64,000 nucleotides of DNA from Bacillus sp. REN10. Its GTDB lineage: Bacteria; Bacillota; Bacilli; Bacillales; Domibacillaceae. The DNA lies in assembly GCF_016820555.1 (NCBI RefSeq), contig NZ_JADHDW010000001.1, positions 434,001-498,000 on the forward strand. The letters are read 5' to 3'. This document shows, one piece after another, positions 8,507-17,898 of this stretch (position 1 is the first letter of the stretch; each line of letters opens with the position of its first letter). The notes under the pieces were generated by a model. The model did not search any database. It was not told the DNA's origin and was given only the letters and a program-made list of their open reading frames with translations. Made by a program: the position numbers and the translations under genes.

Positions 8507-9859
8507 ATGATTAAAAAGTTATTAATTGCCAACCGTGGGGAAATTGCTGTGCGTATTATTCGCGCCTGCAAAGAACTGGATGTTGAAACGGTGGCTGTCT
8601 ATTCTGAAGCCGATAAAGAGGCTCTGCATGTGCAGTTAGCAGATGAAGCGTTCTGTATCGGACCTACGGCTTCAAAGGACAGTTATTTAAATTTCACAAA
8701 TATCATTAGTGTGGCTAAATTAACGAATTGTGATGCAATCCATCCAGGCTACGGTTTTTTGGCTGAAAATGCAGATTTTGCAGAACTTTGTCGTGAATGC
8801 AATATTATATTTGTTGGGCCTTCCCCAGAAGCGATTACACAGATGGGAACGAAGGATGTAGCGCGTGATACGATGGAAAAAGCCGGTGTGCCAATCGTGC
8901 CCGGTTCTGACGGCATTATTAAATCCGTTGAAGAAGGGATGTCTATCGCGAAAGACATCGGCTATCCCGTCATTATTAAAGCCACAGCTGGCGGCGGCGG
9001 GAAAGGGATCCGTGTAGCCCGCGATGAACAAGAGCTGGTGAAAGGCATTAACATGACCCAGCAAGAAGCGGCTACAGCATTTGGAAATCCTGGCGTTTAT
9101 TTAGAGAAATTTATTGAAGATTTTCGCCATGTTGAAATTCAAGTGCTTGCAGATACACATGGAAATGTGATTCACTTAGGTGAACGGGATTGTACCATTC
9201 AACGCCGCATGCAAAAACTGCTTGAAGAAACTCCTTCACCAGCTCTTGATGCCAAAGTGCGTGAAGAGATGGGAAATGCAGCAGTGAAAGCAGCGCAAGC
9301 CGTTGAATATACAGGTGCAGGAACGGTAGAATTTATTTATGATTATAATCATAGAAAGTTTTATTTCATGGAAATGAACACAAGAATTCAAGTAGAGCAT
9401 CCGGTGACGGAAATGGTGACAGGTGTAGATTTGATTAAAGAACAAATTCGCGTAGCATCCGGTGAAGAACTTTCTCTTCAACAGCAGGATGTAGAATTTA
9501 ACGGCTGGTCAATTGAATGCCGAATTAATGCGGAAAATCCAGAAAAGAACTTCATGCCATCTCCTGGTCGCATTACAGCTTATATGCCGCCTGGAGGTTT
9601 TGGAGTTCGAGTAGATTCTGCCGCTTATCCTGGCTATATGATTCCGCCGTTTTATGATTCCATGATTGCTAAATTAATCACGTTTGGCTCTACGCGTGAA
9701 GAAGCAATTGCGCGGATGAAACGCGCGTTAAGCGAATTTGTGATCGAAGGAGTTCACACAACTATTCCTTTCCATTTGCAGCTACTCGAACACGAAAAGT
9801 TTGTTGAAGGAGAATTCAACACAAAATTCCTTGAAATGTACGAATTGATGAAGTCATAA
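8507..9859 (+). CDS. accC: Acetyl-CoA carboxylase, biotin carboxylase subunit
   Basis: AccC uses ATP and bicarbonate to carboxylate biotin on AccB. The 450-residue protein has the N-terminal preATP-grasp domain ([21 protein letters not shown]), the ATP-grasp loop with AGGGGKGIR, the [13 protein letters not shown] catalytic signature, and the C-terminal biotin-carboxylase domain. It is the only biotin carboxylase in the window, which matters because pccB at 41.7 kb has no alpha subunit beside it. Confidence 0.98.
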   Translation: MIKKLLIANRGEIAVRIIRACKELDVETVAVYSEADKEALHVQLADEAFCIGPTASKDSYLNFTNIISVAKLTNCDAIHPGYGFLAENADFAELCRECNIIFVGPSPEAITQMGTKDVARDTMEKAGVPIVPGSDGIIKSVEEGMSIAKDIGYPVIIKATAGGGGKGIRVARDEQELVKGINMTQQEAATAFGNPGVYLEKFIEDFRHVEIQVLADTHGNVIHLGERDCTIQRRMQKLLEETPSPALDAKVREEMGNAAVKAAQAVEYTGAGTVEFIYDYNHRKFYFMEMNTRIQVEHPVTEMVTGVDLIKEQIRVASGEELSLQQQDVEFNGWSIECRINAENPEKNFMPSPGRITAYMPPGGFGVRVDSAAYPGYMIPPFYDSMIAKLITFGSTREEAIARMKRALSEFVIEGVHTTIPFHLQLLEHEKFVEGEFNTKFLEMYELMKS

Positions 9860-9885
9860 ACAATGGAACACGGAGGTGTTGATTG

Positions 9886-10305
9886 ATGGCAGAAAATAGC
9901 CAAGCTAATCAAGTTTTAGAAATGAGTAATGGAGATAACGGGCTGGGTCGAATTGAGATCGCCCCTGAAGTAATTGAAGTCATTGCGGGAATCGCTGCAT
10001 CTGAAGTAGATGGCGTTGAGAAAATGCGTGGTAGTTTTGCATCCGGCGTTGCAGAGCGTCTCGGCAAGAAGAACCATGGCAAAGGGGTTCGTGTCGATTT
10101 AACAGAAGATGGAATTAAAGTGGATGTGTATTGTGTCATCGCCTTTGGTGTATCCATCCCAGGAGTTGCTCAAAAAATTCAAGATAATATCCGACAAGCG
10201 CTATTAAATATGACGGCTTTAGAAGTGGATGAAGTCAATATTCACGTTGTCGGTATTCAATTCGAAACAAAAAATACTGAAAGCGATTTCGCAACAGAAG
10301 CGTAA
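9886..10305 (+). CDS. yqhY: Asp23/Gls24 family protein YqhY
   Basis: A 139-residue Asp23/Gls24 family protein with the typical EIAPEVIEVIAGIAASEVDGV start and VDVYCVIAFGVSIPGVAQKIQ core. It directly follows accBC, as in B. subtilis, where loss of YqhY selects mutations in acetyl-CoA carboxylase genes. A role in balancing carboxylase activity is therefore likely, but its biochemistry is not known. The ATG at 9886 is 7 nt after GGAGGTG and is preferred over the adjacent TTG at 9883. Confidence 0.94.
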   Translation: MAENSQANQVLEMSNGDNGLGRIEIAPEVIEVIAGIAASEVDGVEKMRGSFASGVAERLGKKNHGKGVRVDLTEDGIKVDVYCVIAFGVSIPGVAQKIQDNIRQALLNMTALEVDEVNIHVVGIQFETKNTESDFATEA

Positions 10306-10310
10306 CTGAA

Positions 10311-10372
10311 AGGCTGACCTAAAGAAAAGGGAGAAGGCGGATAAAGCCTCCCTTTGGTAGGTCAGCTTTTTC
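10311..10372 (+). terminator. Terminator after the accBC-yqhY unit
   Basis: AGGCTGACCTA pairs with TAGGTCAGCTT around an inner GGGAG/CTCCC stem, followed by a T run. Confidence 0.8.
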
Positions 10373-10488
10373 ATGTTACAAGAGCAGGATTTGAAATAAA
10401 ACACATCCTTTTTCCGAAGAACGTGTGTATTCTTTTCATTTTATGCTATTATCATTTTATGATGAAAAAGCAAAAGGAGTTAAAAGGA

Positions 10489-10878
10489 ATGAAAAGACGT
10501 ACAGCACGTGAGAAAAGCTTGCAGGCTCTTTACCAAATCGATATGAGCGGAGCAACCCCTGAAGAAGCAATCCAACATGTATTAGAGGATGCTCCGGTTG
10601 ATGAATATTTACAGAATAGTGTGATGGGGACCATTTCTCATCTAGAAGAGATTGATCAAATGGTGAAAGTAAACCTTGAAAAATGGTCCTTTGATCGTTT
10701 GGCAAAAGTAGATCGAAATATTTTGCGATTAGCGGTGTACGAAATGAAGTATGCAGATGATGTGCCTGATAAAGTAGCGATTAATGAAGCCGTAGAGTTA
10801 GCTAAACATTTTAGCGATGAGCGTTCAAGCAAATTCATCAATGGTGTATTATCAAGAATTAAAGATTCCATACAATAA
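10489..10878 (+). CDS. nusB: Transcription antitermination factor NusB
   Basis: NusB with NusE binds boxA RNA and supports antitermination in rRNA operons. The 129-residue all-helical protein begins MKRRTAREKSLQALYQ and contains KVDRNILRLAVYEM and INEAVELAKHFS. The ORF is open upstream to 10354, but the ATG at 10489 has AAGGAG 9 nt upstream and gives the family length. A TGCTATTAT extended -10-like element lies shortly upstream. Confidence 0.96.
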   Translation: MKRRTAREKSLQALYQIDMSGATPEEAIQHVLEDAPVDEYLQNSVMGTISHLEEIDQMVKVNLEKWSFDRLAKVDRNILRLAVYEMKYADDVPDKVAINEAVELAKHFSDERSSKFINGVLSRIKDSIQ

Positions 10879-10907
10879 TGAACAATTAATTAAGGGGGAA
10901 AACAATC

Positions 10908-11774
10908 GTGACAGCAACAATCATCGATGGTAAACAAATTGCTAAAGAGATTCGTCAAGAGTTAAAGGGAGAAATTGAAGCATTAAAGCAGCAAGGAATT
11001 ACACCGGGGTTAGCAGTGATTTTAGTTGGGGATGATCAAGCTTCACAAACATATGTTAGAAATAAAGATAAAGCTTGCGAAGAGGTAGGGATTCATTCAG
11101 AAATCTATCGCTATCCGGCCGATTTGACAGAAGCAGAACTGCTTCAAAAAGTACAGGAGTTGAACGAAGATGACAACATTCATGGCATTCTTGTTCAATT
11201 GCCATTGCCTTCTCATATTTCAGAAGATAAAGTGATCGATGCGATCGCTCCCGAGAAGGATGTCGACGGTTTTCATCCGGTCAACGTAGGGAAAATGTCC
11301 ATCGGGAAAGAAGCCTTTTATTCTTGTACACCTTATGGCATCATCAAAATGTTGGAAAAAGAAAATATCTCATTAGAAGGCAAGCACGTCGTCGTTGTTG
11401 GCCGCAGTAACATTGTTGGTAAACCGGCTGCTTTGCTTTCTTTAAAAGAGAGCGCAACAGTAACCGTTTGTCATTCTAGAACGAAAGACCTTTCTTCTTT
11501 TACGAAGCAAGCAGATGTTGTCATTGCAGCTGTAGGTAAAGCGAAATTTTTGAAAGCGGAAGATTTCAAGCCAGGGGCGATTGTGATTGATGTTGGGATG
11601 AATCGCGATGAAAACGGCAAGCTTTGCGGAGATGTTGATTTCGACAGCGCCAAAGAAGTAGCCGGTGCCATTACCCCAGTACCAGGCGGTGTAGGCCCAA
11701 TGACTATTACGATGTTATTGTTTAATACAGTGCAATCTGTGAGACAAAAATCGGCAATGGTGGCATCTAAATAA
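10908..11774 (+). CDS. folD: Methylenetetrahydrofolate dehydrogenase/cyclohydrolase
   Basis: FolD interconverts 5,10-methylene-THF and 10-formyl-THF in one-carbon metabolism. The 288-residue protein has the catalytic segment [17 protein letters not shown], the PLPSHISE loop, the NADP-binding [11 protein letters not shown] motif and the C-terminal [10 protein letters not shown] signature. The start is GTG after AAGGGGG. It lies 29 nt after nusB and is probably co-transcribed. Confidence 0.97.
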   Translation: MTATIIDGKQIAKEIRQELKGEIEALKQQGITPGLAVILVGDDQASQTYVRNKDKACEEVGIHSEIYRYPADLTEAELLQKVQELNEDDNIHGILVQLPLPSHISEDKVIDAIAPEKDVDGFHPVNVGKMSIGKEAFYSCTPYGIIKMLEKENISLEGKHVVVVGRSNIVGKPAALLSLKESATVTVCHSRTKDLSSFTKQADVVIAAVGKAKFLKAEDFKPGAIVIDVGMNRDENGKLCGDVDFDSAKEVAGAITPVPGGVGPMTITMLLFNTVQSVRQKSAMVASK

Positions 11775-11789
11775 GCAGTTTGAAATGTC

Positions 11790-11832
11790 AAAGCTGCCCC
11801 CCGAACATGTTATAATGGGGAGGCAGCTTTTT
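11790..11832 (+). terminator. Terminator after folD
   Basis: AAAGCTGCC-CCC pairs with GGGG-GGCAGCTTTTT. The hairpin ends shortly before the ribosome binding site of xseA. Confidence 0.8.
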
Positions 11833-11860
11833 AGCTTGACTAAAAAAGGTGGAATGGAAG

Positions 11861-13216
11861 ATGGATGTTCAACGCTATTTAACCGTTAAAGCGTTAACGA
11901 AATACATAAAACGAAAATTCGATGCCGATCCGCATTTGACCAATGTGTTGGTTAAGGGGGAAATTTCCAACTTCAAAATGCACTCTAGCGGGCATATGTA
12001 CTTTACTTTAAAAGATGATCAGGCTCGAATGTTGGCGGTTATGTTTTCCTCTGCCAATCGATCGTTAAAATTTAGGCCGGAAAATGGCATGCAAGTACTT
12101 ATTAACGGAGATGTCACCGTTTACGAAGCAGGCGGCCAATACCAAATGTATGTGAAATCGATGCAGCCGGATGGCATCGGCGATCTTTATCTTGCGTTTG
12201 AGCAGTTAAAGAAGCGGTTAGAGAAAGAAGGCTTATTTGATATTGATAAAAAACGGCCGCTGCCAGTGTACCCTAAAGTGGTTGGCATTGTTACGTCGCC
12301 AACAGGAGCAGCTGTGCGAGATATTATGACAACGATTAAGAGGCGCTATCCGGTTGCTCAAATGCTCGTTTATCCAGCGCTTGTTCAAGGAGAAAATGCG
12401 GCTCCTTCGATTGTTTCAGCGATTGAAAAAGCGAATGATGATGGTCGAGCAGATGTGTTAATAGTCGGGCGAGGCGGCGGATCGATAGAGGAGCTTTGGG
12501 CTTTTAACGAAGAACAGGTAGCTTTGGCGATTCGTGCTTCTCAAATACCGGTCATCTCAGCTGTTGGACATGAAACGGATATAACCATTGCCGACTTTGC
12601 TGCTGACATGAGGGCTCCGACACCAACAGGAGGAGCTGAGTTAGCTGTGCCGCACATAGAAGAAGTTGTGGAAAAAATAGCTGCGAGGAAAATGAGATTA
12701 ATCCGTGCGATGTCAGAACAAATTCGGCGCGAACGAAAGCGATATGAAACGGTGAAACATTCTTATATTATGCGTAATCCAGAGACGTTGTATCGTCAGC
12801 AAGCCGAAAGATTGGACCGATTAACCGAAAAATTGAGGAAAGAACGAGCGCTTTATTTCAAGCAAGCTTATACTCAAGTCAATGAGTGGACCAGTCGATT
12901 AGAAAGAAGTCATCCTGGGAAGAAAATTCGTGAATCAGCTATCGAGGTAGATCGATTAAAAATGGATTTAATTCGACAGATGCAGTCCGTGTTTAATCGA
13001 AAAGAAGCCGAGTTTAAACGAAGAGTCTCTTTACTTCATGCATTAAGTCCATTAAAAGTGATGGAACGAGGCTACAGTCTTACGTATACAGCGGACAATC
13101 AATTAGTGAAATCGACGAAAGATGCAAAGGTAGGAAATGAGTTAAGAGTACGACTATCTGATGGTAGCCTGTATTGTCAAATTCAATCAGTGGAGGAGAA
13201 TCAAAGTGAAGAATAA
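11861..13216 (+). CDS. xseA: Exodeoxyribonuclease VII large subunit
   Basis: XseA is the catalytic subunit of the single-strand-specific exonuclease VII. The 451-residue protein has an N-terminal OB domain ([22 protein letters not shown]), the central catalytic domain ([47 protein letters not shown]) and a long C-terminal coiled coil. The ATG at 11861 is chosen over the GTG at 11849 because AAGGTGG lies at proper spacing. Its end overlaps xseB by 11 nt. Confidence 0.97.
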   Translation: MDVQRYLTVKALTKYIKRKFDADPHLTNVLVKGEISNFKMHSSGHMYFTLKDDQARMLAVMFSSANRSLKFRPENGMQVLINGDVTVYEAGGQYQMYVKSMQPDGIGDLYLAFEQLKKRLEKEGLFDIDKKRPLPVYPKVVGIVTSPTGAAVRDIMTTIKRRYPVAQMLVYPALVQGENAAPSIVSAIEKANDDGRADVLIVGRGGGSIEELWAFNEEQVALAIRASQIPVISAVGHETDITIADFAADMRAPTPTGGAELAVPHIEEVVEKIAARKMRLIRAMSEQIRRERKRYETVKHSYIMRNPETLYRQQAERLDRLTEKLRKERALYFKQAYTQVNEWTSRLERSHPGKKIRESAIEVDRLKMDLIRQMQSVFNRKEAEFKRRVSLLHALSPLKVMERGYSLTYTADNQLVKSTKDAKVGNELRVRLSDGSLYCQIQSVEENQSEE

Positions 13217-13433
13217 ATCACTTAGTTTTGAAGAGGCGATGGATCAGCTAGAGTCGATTGTGACGAAGCTAGAAGAAGGAGATGTTCCGTTAGAAGAAGC
13301 GTTAAGTTATTATCAAAAGGGAATGGAACTGTCTGCTTTTTGCCATGAAAAGTTGATAAACGCCGAAGAGCAGCTAGCAAAATTAATGACGGAAGATGGA
13401 GAGCAGGACTTCGTTATTAGTGAGGGGGAATAA
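13206..13433 (+). CDS. xseB: Exodeoxyribonuclease VII small subunit
   Basis: A 75-residue helical-hairpin protein ([28 protein letters not shown]) that assembles in several copies on XseA. The start is GTG 13206, 7 nt after GGAGGAG, inside the end of xseA. Confidence 0.95.
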   Translation: MKNKSLSFEEAMDQLESIVTKLEEGDVPLEEALSYYQKGMELSAFCHEKLINAEEQLAKLMTEDGEQDFVISEGE

Positions 13434-13434
13434 T

Positions 13435-14319
13435 ATGGAAACCCAATTGTCACGGTTTATGAAAACACATAAAGAAAAACTTGAAGCGGAATTACGAGCT
13501 ATTATTTCGGCAATCACGGCTCCAGATCTATTAATACAATCGATGGATTATTCCCTCCAGGCGGGCGGTAAAAGATTGCGTCCAATGCTGTTGTTTGCGA
13601 CTATCGCCGCATTTCGGCAAAATCCTTTGATCGGTATGGAAGCTGCCGCCGCTTTAGAAATGATCCACACTTATTCTTTAATCCATGATGATTTGCCGAG
13701 TATGGATGATGATGATTTACGGCGCGGCAAACCAACGAATCATAAAGTGTTTGGGGAAGCGACAGCTATATTAGCAGGAGATGCTTTATTAACCTATGCT
13801 TTTCAAGTGGTCGCTCAATCGAAAGTATATACGAACGAACAAAAAGTGTGGCTGATTAATTGGCTATCTCAAGCAGCTGGCCCTGCTGGAATGGTTGGCG
13901 GACAAATGGCTGATATGGAGGGAGAAAACAAGCGGCTGGCGTTAGAAGAGCTTGAATATATCCATAAGCATAAAACAGGAAAGCTATTAGAATTTAGCGT
14001 GATGGCAGGAGCCTTTTTATCGGGAGCGTCAGAAGCCCAATTACAGCATTTTCAAACATATGCGAATCATATTGGGCTTGCTTTTCAAATCCAAGACGAT
14101 ATATTAGATGTGGAAGGTTCGGAAGAGAAGATTGGTAAACGAGTGGGCAGTGATGTGAATAAGCATAAGAGCACGTACCCTGCTTTGCTGACCCTTGCAG
14201 GCGCGAAAGAAAAGCTGCAAGAGCACGTATCCGAAGCGCTTCAAGCAATTGAACAAACGAATACTAATGCAGAACTTTTAAAAGACCTGGCACATTTAAT
14301 TGCCAATCGAGACCAATGA
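13435..14319 (+). CDS. ispA: Farnesyl diphosphate synthase
   Basis: IspA condenses IPP with DMAPP and GPP to make farnesyl diphosphate for quinones and undecaprenyl phosphate. The 294-residue protein has GGKRLRP, the first Asp-rich motif DDLPSMDDDD (about 85-94), and the second, DDILD (about 221-225). It sits 1 nt after xseB and upstream of dxs, so early and late isoprenoid steps are clustered. The ATG at 13435 follows AGTGAGGGGG; an extension to 13396 would overlap xseB. Confidence 0.96.
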   Translation: METQLSRFMKTHKEKLEAELRAIISAITAPDLLIQSMDYSLQAGGKRLRPMLLFATIAAFRQNPLIGMEAAAALEMIHTYSLIHDDLPSMDDDDLRRGKPTNHKVFGEATAILAGDALLTYAFQVVAQSKVYTNEQKVWLINWLSQAAGPAGMVGGQMADMEGENKRLALEELEYIHKHKTGKLLEFSVMAGAFLSGASEAQLQHFQTYANHIGLAFQIQDDILDVEGSEEKIGKRVGSDVNKHKSTYPALLTLAGAKEKLQEHVSEALQAIEQTNTNAELLKDLAHLIANRDQ

Positions 14320-14332
14320 AAAATGACTAAAA

Positions 14333-14361
14333 TTGTTGTGATTTGAGACATATGGTATAAT
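14333..14361 (+). promoter_or_regulatory. Candidate extended -10 sigma-A promoter
   Basis: TTGTTG (14333-14338), a 17-nt spacer ending TGG, and a perfect TATAAT (14356-14361). It would fire just before the hairpin at 14384-14421 and so give a very short RNA. Confidence 0.55.
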
Positions 14362-14383
14362 GTCAATACTATTTTTTATTAAC

Positions 14384-14421
14384 TTGCCGTTATCACGCCA
14401 TAGTGTTAGCGGCTATTTTTT
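14384..14421 (+). terminator. Terminator-like hairpin between ispA and dxs
   Basis: GCCG-TA-CAC pairs with GTG-TA-CGGC around a GCCAT loop, followed by TATTTTTTC. It can serve ispA and would also stop a transcript from the promoter at 14333. Confidence 0.7.
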
Positions 14422-14458
14422 CAAAGTCACTAATAACTGTTATTTTTGCAGTAAAAAG

Positions 14459-14486
14459 TTGTAGAAAATAACGAGGACGTTATAAT
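14459..14486 (+). promoter_or_regulatory. Probable sigma-A promoter of dxs
   Basis: TTGTAG (14459-14464), a 16-nt spacer and perfect TATAAT (14481-14486), located 46 nt before the dxs start. Confidence 0.65.
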
Positions 14487-14532
14487 AAAGACAAAGTGAC
14501 AAATGACACAGTAATGAAAGCGAGTGATCCTA

Positions 14533-16425
14533 TTGGATCTATTATCAATTAAAGACCCTACTTTTTTGAAAGATATGTCCATAGATGAATTAAAAGATTT
14601 GAGTGCGGAAATTCGGCAATTTTTAATCGAAAATTTATCTAAAACGGGTGGGCATATTGGGCCTAACTTGGGAGTAGTAGAATTAACGATTGCCTTGCAT
14701 CGCTGTTTTCAAAGCCCGAAGGATAAAATTTTATGGGATGTTGGGCATCAATCATATGTTCATAAAATATTGACGGGGCGTGCAGACAAATTTGATACGT
14801 TGCGTCAGTATAAAGGATTATGCGGTTTTCCTAAATGTTCGGAAAGCGAACATGATGTGTGGGAAACAGGACATAGTTCCACGTCTTTATCAGCCGCGAT
14901 GGGAATGGCCATTGCAAGGGATTTAAAAAAGGAAACATCTCATATTATCCCGGTAATCGGAGATGGGGCGCTAACTGGAGGAATGGCCCTTGAAGCGCTT
15001 AATCATATCGGGCATGAAAAAACGAATATGATTGTGATTTTAAATGATAATGAAATGTCTATTGCTCCGAATGTCGGAGCTTTGCATCAAATGTTAGGGC
15101 GTCTCCGAACAGCTGGTAAGTATAACTGGGTGAAGGATGAGCTGGAAAGCTTGCTCAAAAAAATTCCTGCTGTTGGCGGAAAAATGGCTCACACGGCTGA
15201 GCGTTTAAAAGACAGCCTAAAGTATTTATTCGTATCAGGCATGTTTTTTGAAGAAATGGGCTTTACGTATCTTGGCCCGATTGATGGTCATAGCTTTGAA
15301 GATTTGGTTGAACAGCTACAATACGCCAAAAAAATGGAAGGGCCTGTGATCGTTCATGTGATTACTAAAAAAGGAAAAGGTTACCGGCCAGCGGAGTTGG
15401 ATACGAAAGGAACATGGCACGGCACCGGTCCATACAAGATGGAAACAGGCACGATTATTAAGCCTGTAAATCAGCCTCCTGCTTGGAGCTCGCTCGTGAG
15501 TGAAACAGCTAGAAAGATCGCTCGAACGGATGACCGTGTGGTCGCTATTACACCAGCGATGCCTGTCGGTTCTAAGCTATTAGGGTTTGCGGAAGAGTTT
15601 CCTGATCGGATGTTTGATGTAGGAATCGCGGAGCAGCATGCCGCTACTGTAGCAGCTGGACTGGCTACTCAAGGGATGAAGCCGTTTTTGGCAATTTACT
15701 CCACGTTTTTGCAGCGAGCGTATGATCAAGTTGTTCATGATATTTGTCGTCCAAACTTAAATGTATTTATTGGTATTGATCGGGCGGGGCTTGTAGGTGC
15801 CGATGGTGAAACACATCAAGGAGTATTTGATATTGCCTTTTTACGCCATTTGCCTAACATGGTGCTGATGATGCCGAAAGATGAAAACGAGGGACAGCAT
15901 CTCGTTTACACAGCTTTTCAATATAACGACGGTCCAATTGCGATGCGTTTTCCACGAGGCAATGGATTGGGTGTACCGATGGATCAAGAATTCAAGGAAA
16001 TTCCTATCGGTTCTTGGGAAGTGCTGAAAGAGGGCGAGGATGCAGCCATCTTAACATTTGGTACAACGATTCCAATGGCCTTAAAAGCGGCTGAGCAGGC
16101 CGAAAAGCAAGGCATTTCCGTAAAAGTTGTCAACGCCCGGTTTATCAAGCCAATGGATGAAGAGATGCTGTTGAGTATGTTGAACGCTGAAATGCCGATT
16201 TTAACGATTGAGGAAGCGGTTCTTGAAGGTGGATTTGGAAGTGCAGTTCTCGAATTTGCTCATGATCATGGTTATCACCATCATATTATTGAACGCATGG
16301 GGATTCCTGACCGCTTTATTGAACATGGAAGCGTGGACTTATTACTAGAAGAAATTGATTTAACGGAAGAAGCGGCAGTGGGAAAACTGCATGCGATGGT
16401 TCCAAAAAAACAGAAAAGAGCTTAA
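14533..16425 (+). CDS. dxs: 1-deoxy-D-xylulose-5-phosphate synthase
   Basis: Dxs joins pyruvate and glyceraldehyde 3-phosphate in the first step of the MEP isoprenoid pathway, using thiamine diphosphate. The 630-residue protein has the TPP motif [16 protein letters not shown] with NDNEMSI, the transketolase central domain ([15 protein letters not shown]) and the C-terminal domain. The TTG at 14533 gives the conserved (M)DLLSIKDP start and has GAGTGAT just upstream; a GTG at 14524 would add three residues. Confidence 0.96.
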   Translation: MDLLSIKDPTFLKDMSIDELKDLSAEIRQFLIENLSKTGGHIGPNLGVVELTIALHRCFQSPKDKILWDVGHQSYVHKILTGRADKFDTLRQYKGLCGFPKCSESEHDVWETGHSSTSLSAAMGMAIARDLKKETSHIIPVIGDGALTGGMALEALNHIGHEKTNMIVILNDNEMSIAPNVGALHQMLGRLRTAGKYNWVKDELESLLKKIPAVGGKMAHTAERLKDSLKYLFVSGMFFEEMGFTYLGPIDGHSFEDLVEQLQYAKKMEGPVIVHVITKKGKGYRPAELDTKGTWHGTGPYKMETGTIIKPVNQPPAWSSLVSETARKIARTDDRVVAITPAMPVGSKLLGFAEEFPDRMFDVGIAEQHAATVAAGLATQGMKPFLAIYSTFLQRAYDQVVHDICRPNLNVFIGIDRAGLVGADGETHQGVFDIAFLRHLPNMVLMMPKDENEGQHLVYTAFQYNDGPIAMRFPRGNGLGVPMDQEFKEIPIGSWEVLKEGEDAAILTFGTTIPMALKAAEQAEKQGISVKVVNARFIKPMDEEMLLSMLNAEMPILTIEEAVLEGGFGSAVLEFAHDHGYHHHIIERMGIPDRFIEHGSVDLLLEEIDLTEEAAVGKLHAMVPKKQKRA

Positions 16426-16427
16426 GT

Positions 16428-17267
16428 ATGAAGATAAAGAAAGAGCGAATAGATGTACTTCTTGTAGAAAGAGGATTAATAGAAACAAGAGAAAAGGCGA
16501 AGCGTGCTGTGATGGCTGGGCTTGTCTACTCTAATGAGGAGCGCCTTGATAAACCAGGAGAAAAAATTGCTGTTGATGCCCATCTTCAAATTAAAGGAAA
16601 TACGTTGCGGTATGTGAGTCGCGGCGGGTTAAAACTGGAAAAAGCGTTGCAGCAATTCAATGTTGATGTAAAAGACAAAACCATGCTCGATATTGGCTCT
16701 TCCACCGGCGGCTTTACCGATTGTGCTCTTCAAAATGGAGCGAAGCTGTCTTATGCGCTAGATGTCGGGTATAATCAGCTCGCTTGGAAGCTTCGTCAAG
16801 ATGAGCGAGTAGTGGTAATGGAACGGACCAATTTTCGCTACGTCACACCTGCTGATTTGGAGAAGGGAATGCCTGACTTTGCGACGATTGACGTTTCCTT
16901 TATTTCCTTATCATTAATTTTGCCAGTGCTGAAAACATTGCTCGTTCCAGGTAGTGATGTTATCGCTTTAATTAAACCGCAATTCGAAGCAGGCAAAGAG
17001 CAAGTAGGCAAAAAAGGAATTGTTAGAGAAGCCAAAATTCATCAACAAGTGATCGTTAAAATTATGGATTTAGCGTTGGAGCTTGGATACGATGTGAAGG
17101 ATTTATCATATTCTCCTATTACTGGAGGGGATGGAAATATTGAATTTTTGATTCACTTACATTGGCCCGAGCAGCCGAAAGAAATAGGAGAGAATCAGCT
17201 ATTGATGACGGTTGACGCCATTGTTACGGAGGCTCATGAACAGCTAAAGCAAAAAACGAATAAATAA
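16428..17267 (+). CDS. tlyA: TlyA family rRNA (cytidine-2'-O)-methyltransferase
   Basis: A 279-residue protein with an N-terminal S4 RNA-binding domain (about 1-65) and an FtsJ-like methyltransferase domain with SAM motif DIGSSTGGFTDCAL (about 88-101). The family methylates ribosomal RNA and was historically named hemolysin A (YqxC in B. subtilis). It begins 2 nt after dxs and precedes argR and recN, the conserved Bacillus order. Confidence 0.93.
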   Translation: MKIKKERIDVLLVERGLIETREKAKRAVMAGLVYSNEERLDKPGEKIAVDAHLQIKGNTLRYVSRGGLKLEKALQQFNVDVKDKTMLDIGSSTGGFTDCALQNGAKLSYALDVGYNQLAWKLRQDERVVVMERTNFRYVTPADLEKGMPDFATIDVSFISLSLILPVLKTLLVPGSDVIALIKPQFEAGKEQVGKKGIVREAKIHQQVIVKIMDLALELGYDVKDLSYSPITGGDGNIEFLIHLHWPEQPKEIGENQLLMTVDAIVTEAHEQLKQKTNK

Positions 17268-17290
17268 TGGTATTAGTTTGAAAACAGCAA

Positions 17291-17342
17291 AAAGAGACTG
17301 TTCAAAAGACAAAGGATCTTGAGAACAGTCTCTCTTTTTTGT
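17291..17342 (+). terminator. Terminator after tlyA
   Basis: AGAGACTGTTC pairs with GAACAGTCTCT, followed by CTTTTTT. Confidence 0.85.
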
Positions 17343-17431
17343 GCCGCGCGATATAACAACTATACATGAGGATAAAATTGAGATAAAATGTGAATACTAC
17401 AGTATATTTATACGTTTTTTGAGGTGATAGG

Positions 17432-17881
17432 ATGAATAAAGGACAACGTCATATAAAGATTAGAGAAATCATTGCCAATAATGAAATTGAAACACAAGAC
17501 GATCTGGTCGATCGCTTAAAAACTTTAGGATACAATGTGACGCAAGCAACTGTCTCAAGAGATATTAAAGAGCTTCACTTAGTGAAAGTGCCTCTCATGG
17601 ATGGGCGCTATAAGTACAGCCTTCCTGCTGATCAGCGCTTTAACCCGCTACAAAAACTAAAACGATCGTTAGTAGACGCATTTGTCAGCATTGATTCTGC
17701 TGGTCATTTTGTTGTTATGAAAACTTTGCCGGGAAATGCTCAAGCTGTGGGTGCTTTAATCGACAACCTTGATTGGGAAGAGATTATGGGAACGATTTGC
17801 GGGGATGACACTTGCTTAATTATTTGTCGCGCCCCTGAGCATACAGGTACTATTTCACAACGCTTTTTAGAAATGCTTTAA
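17432..17881 (+). CDS. argR: Arginine repressor ArgR/AhrC
   Basis: ArgR represses arginine biosynthesis and activates catabolism in response to arginine. The 149-residue protein has an N-terminal winged helix ([20 protein letters not shown]) and a C-terminal hexamerisation and arginine-binding domain ending in [12 protein letters not shown]. The start is ATG after GAGGTGAT. It precedes recN by 17 nt. Confidence 0.97.
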   Translation: MNKGQRHIKIREIIANNEIETQDDLVDRLKTLGYNVTQATVSRDIKELHLVKVPLMDGRYKYSLPADQRFNPLQKLKRSLVDAFVSIDSAGHFVVMKTLPGNAQAVGALIDNLDWEEIMGTICGDDTCLIICRAPEHTGTISQRFLEML

Positions 17882-17898
17882 TTTGAGGTGAATAGACA

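Noticed and set aside
11811-11816. TATAAT just upstream of xseA.
   Set aside because: It lies in the loop of the folD terminator and has no -35 at an acceptable distance.
17370-17410. Possible ARG box upstream of argR.
   Set aside because: TGAATACTACAGTATATTTA agrees only loosely with the AhrC consensus, and AT-rich DNA gives such matches easily.
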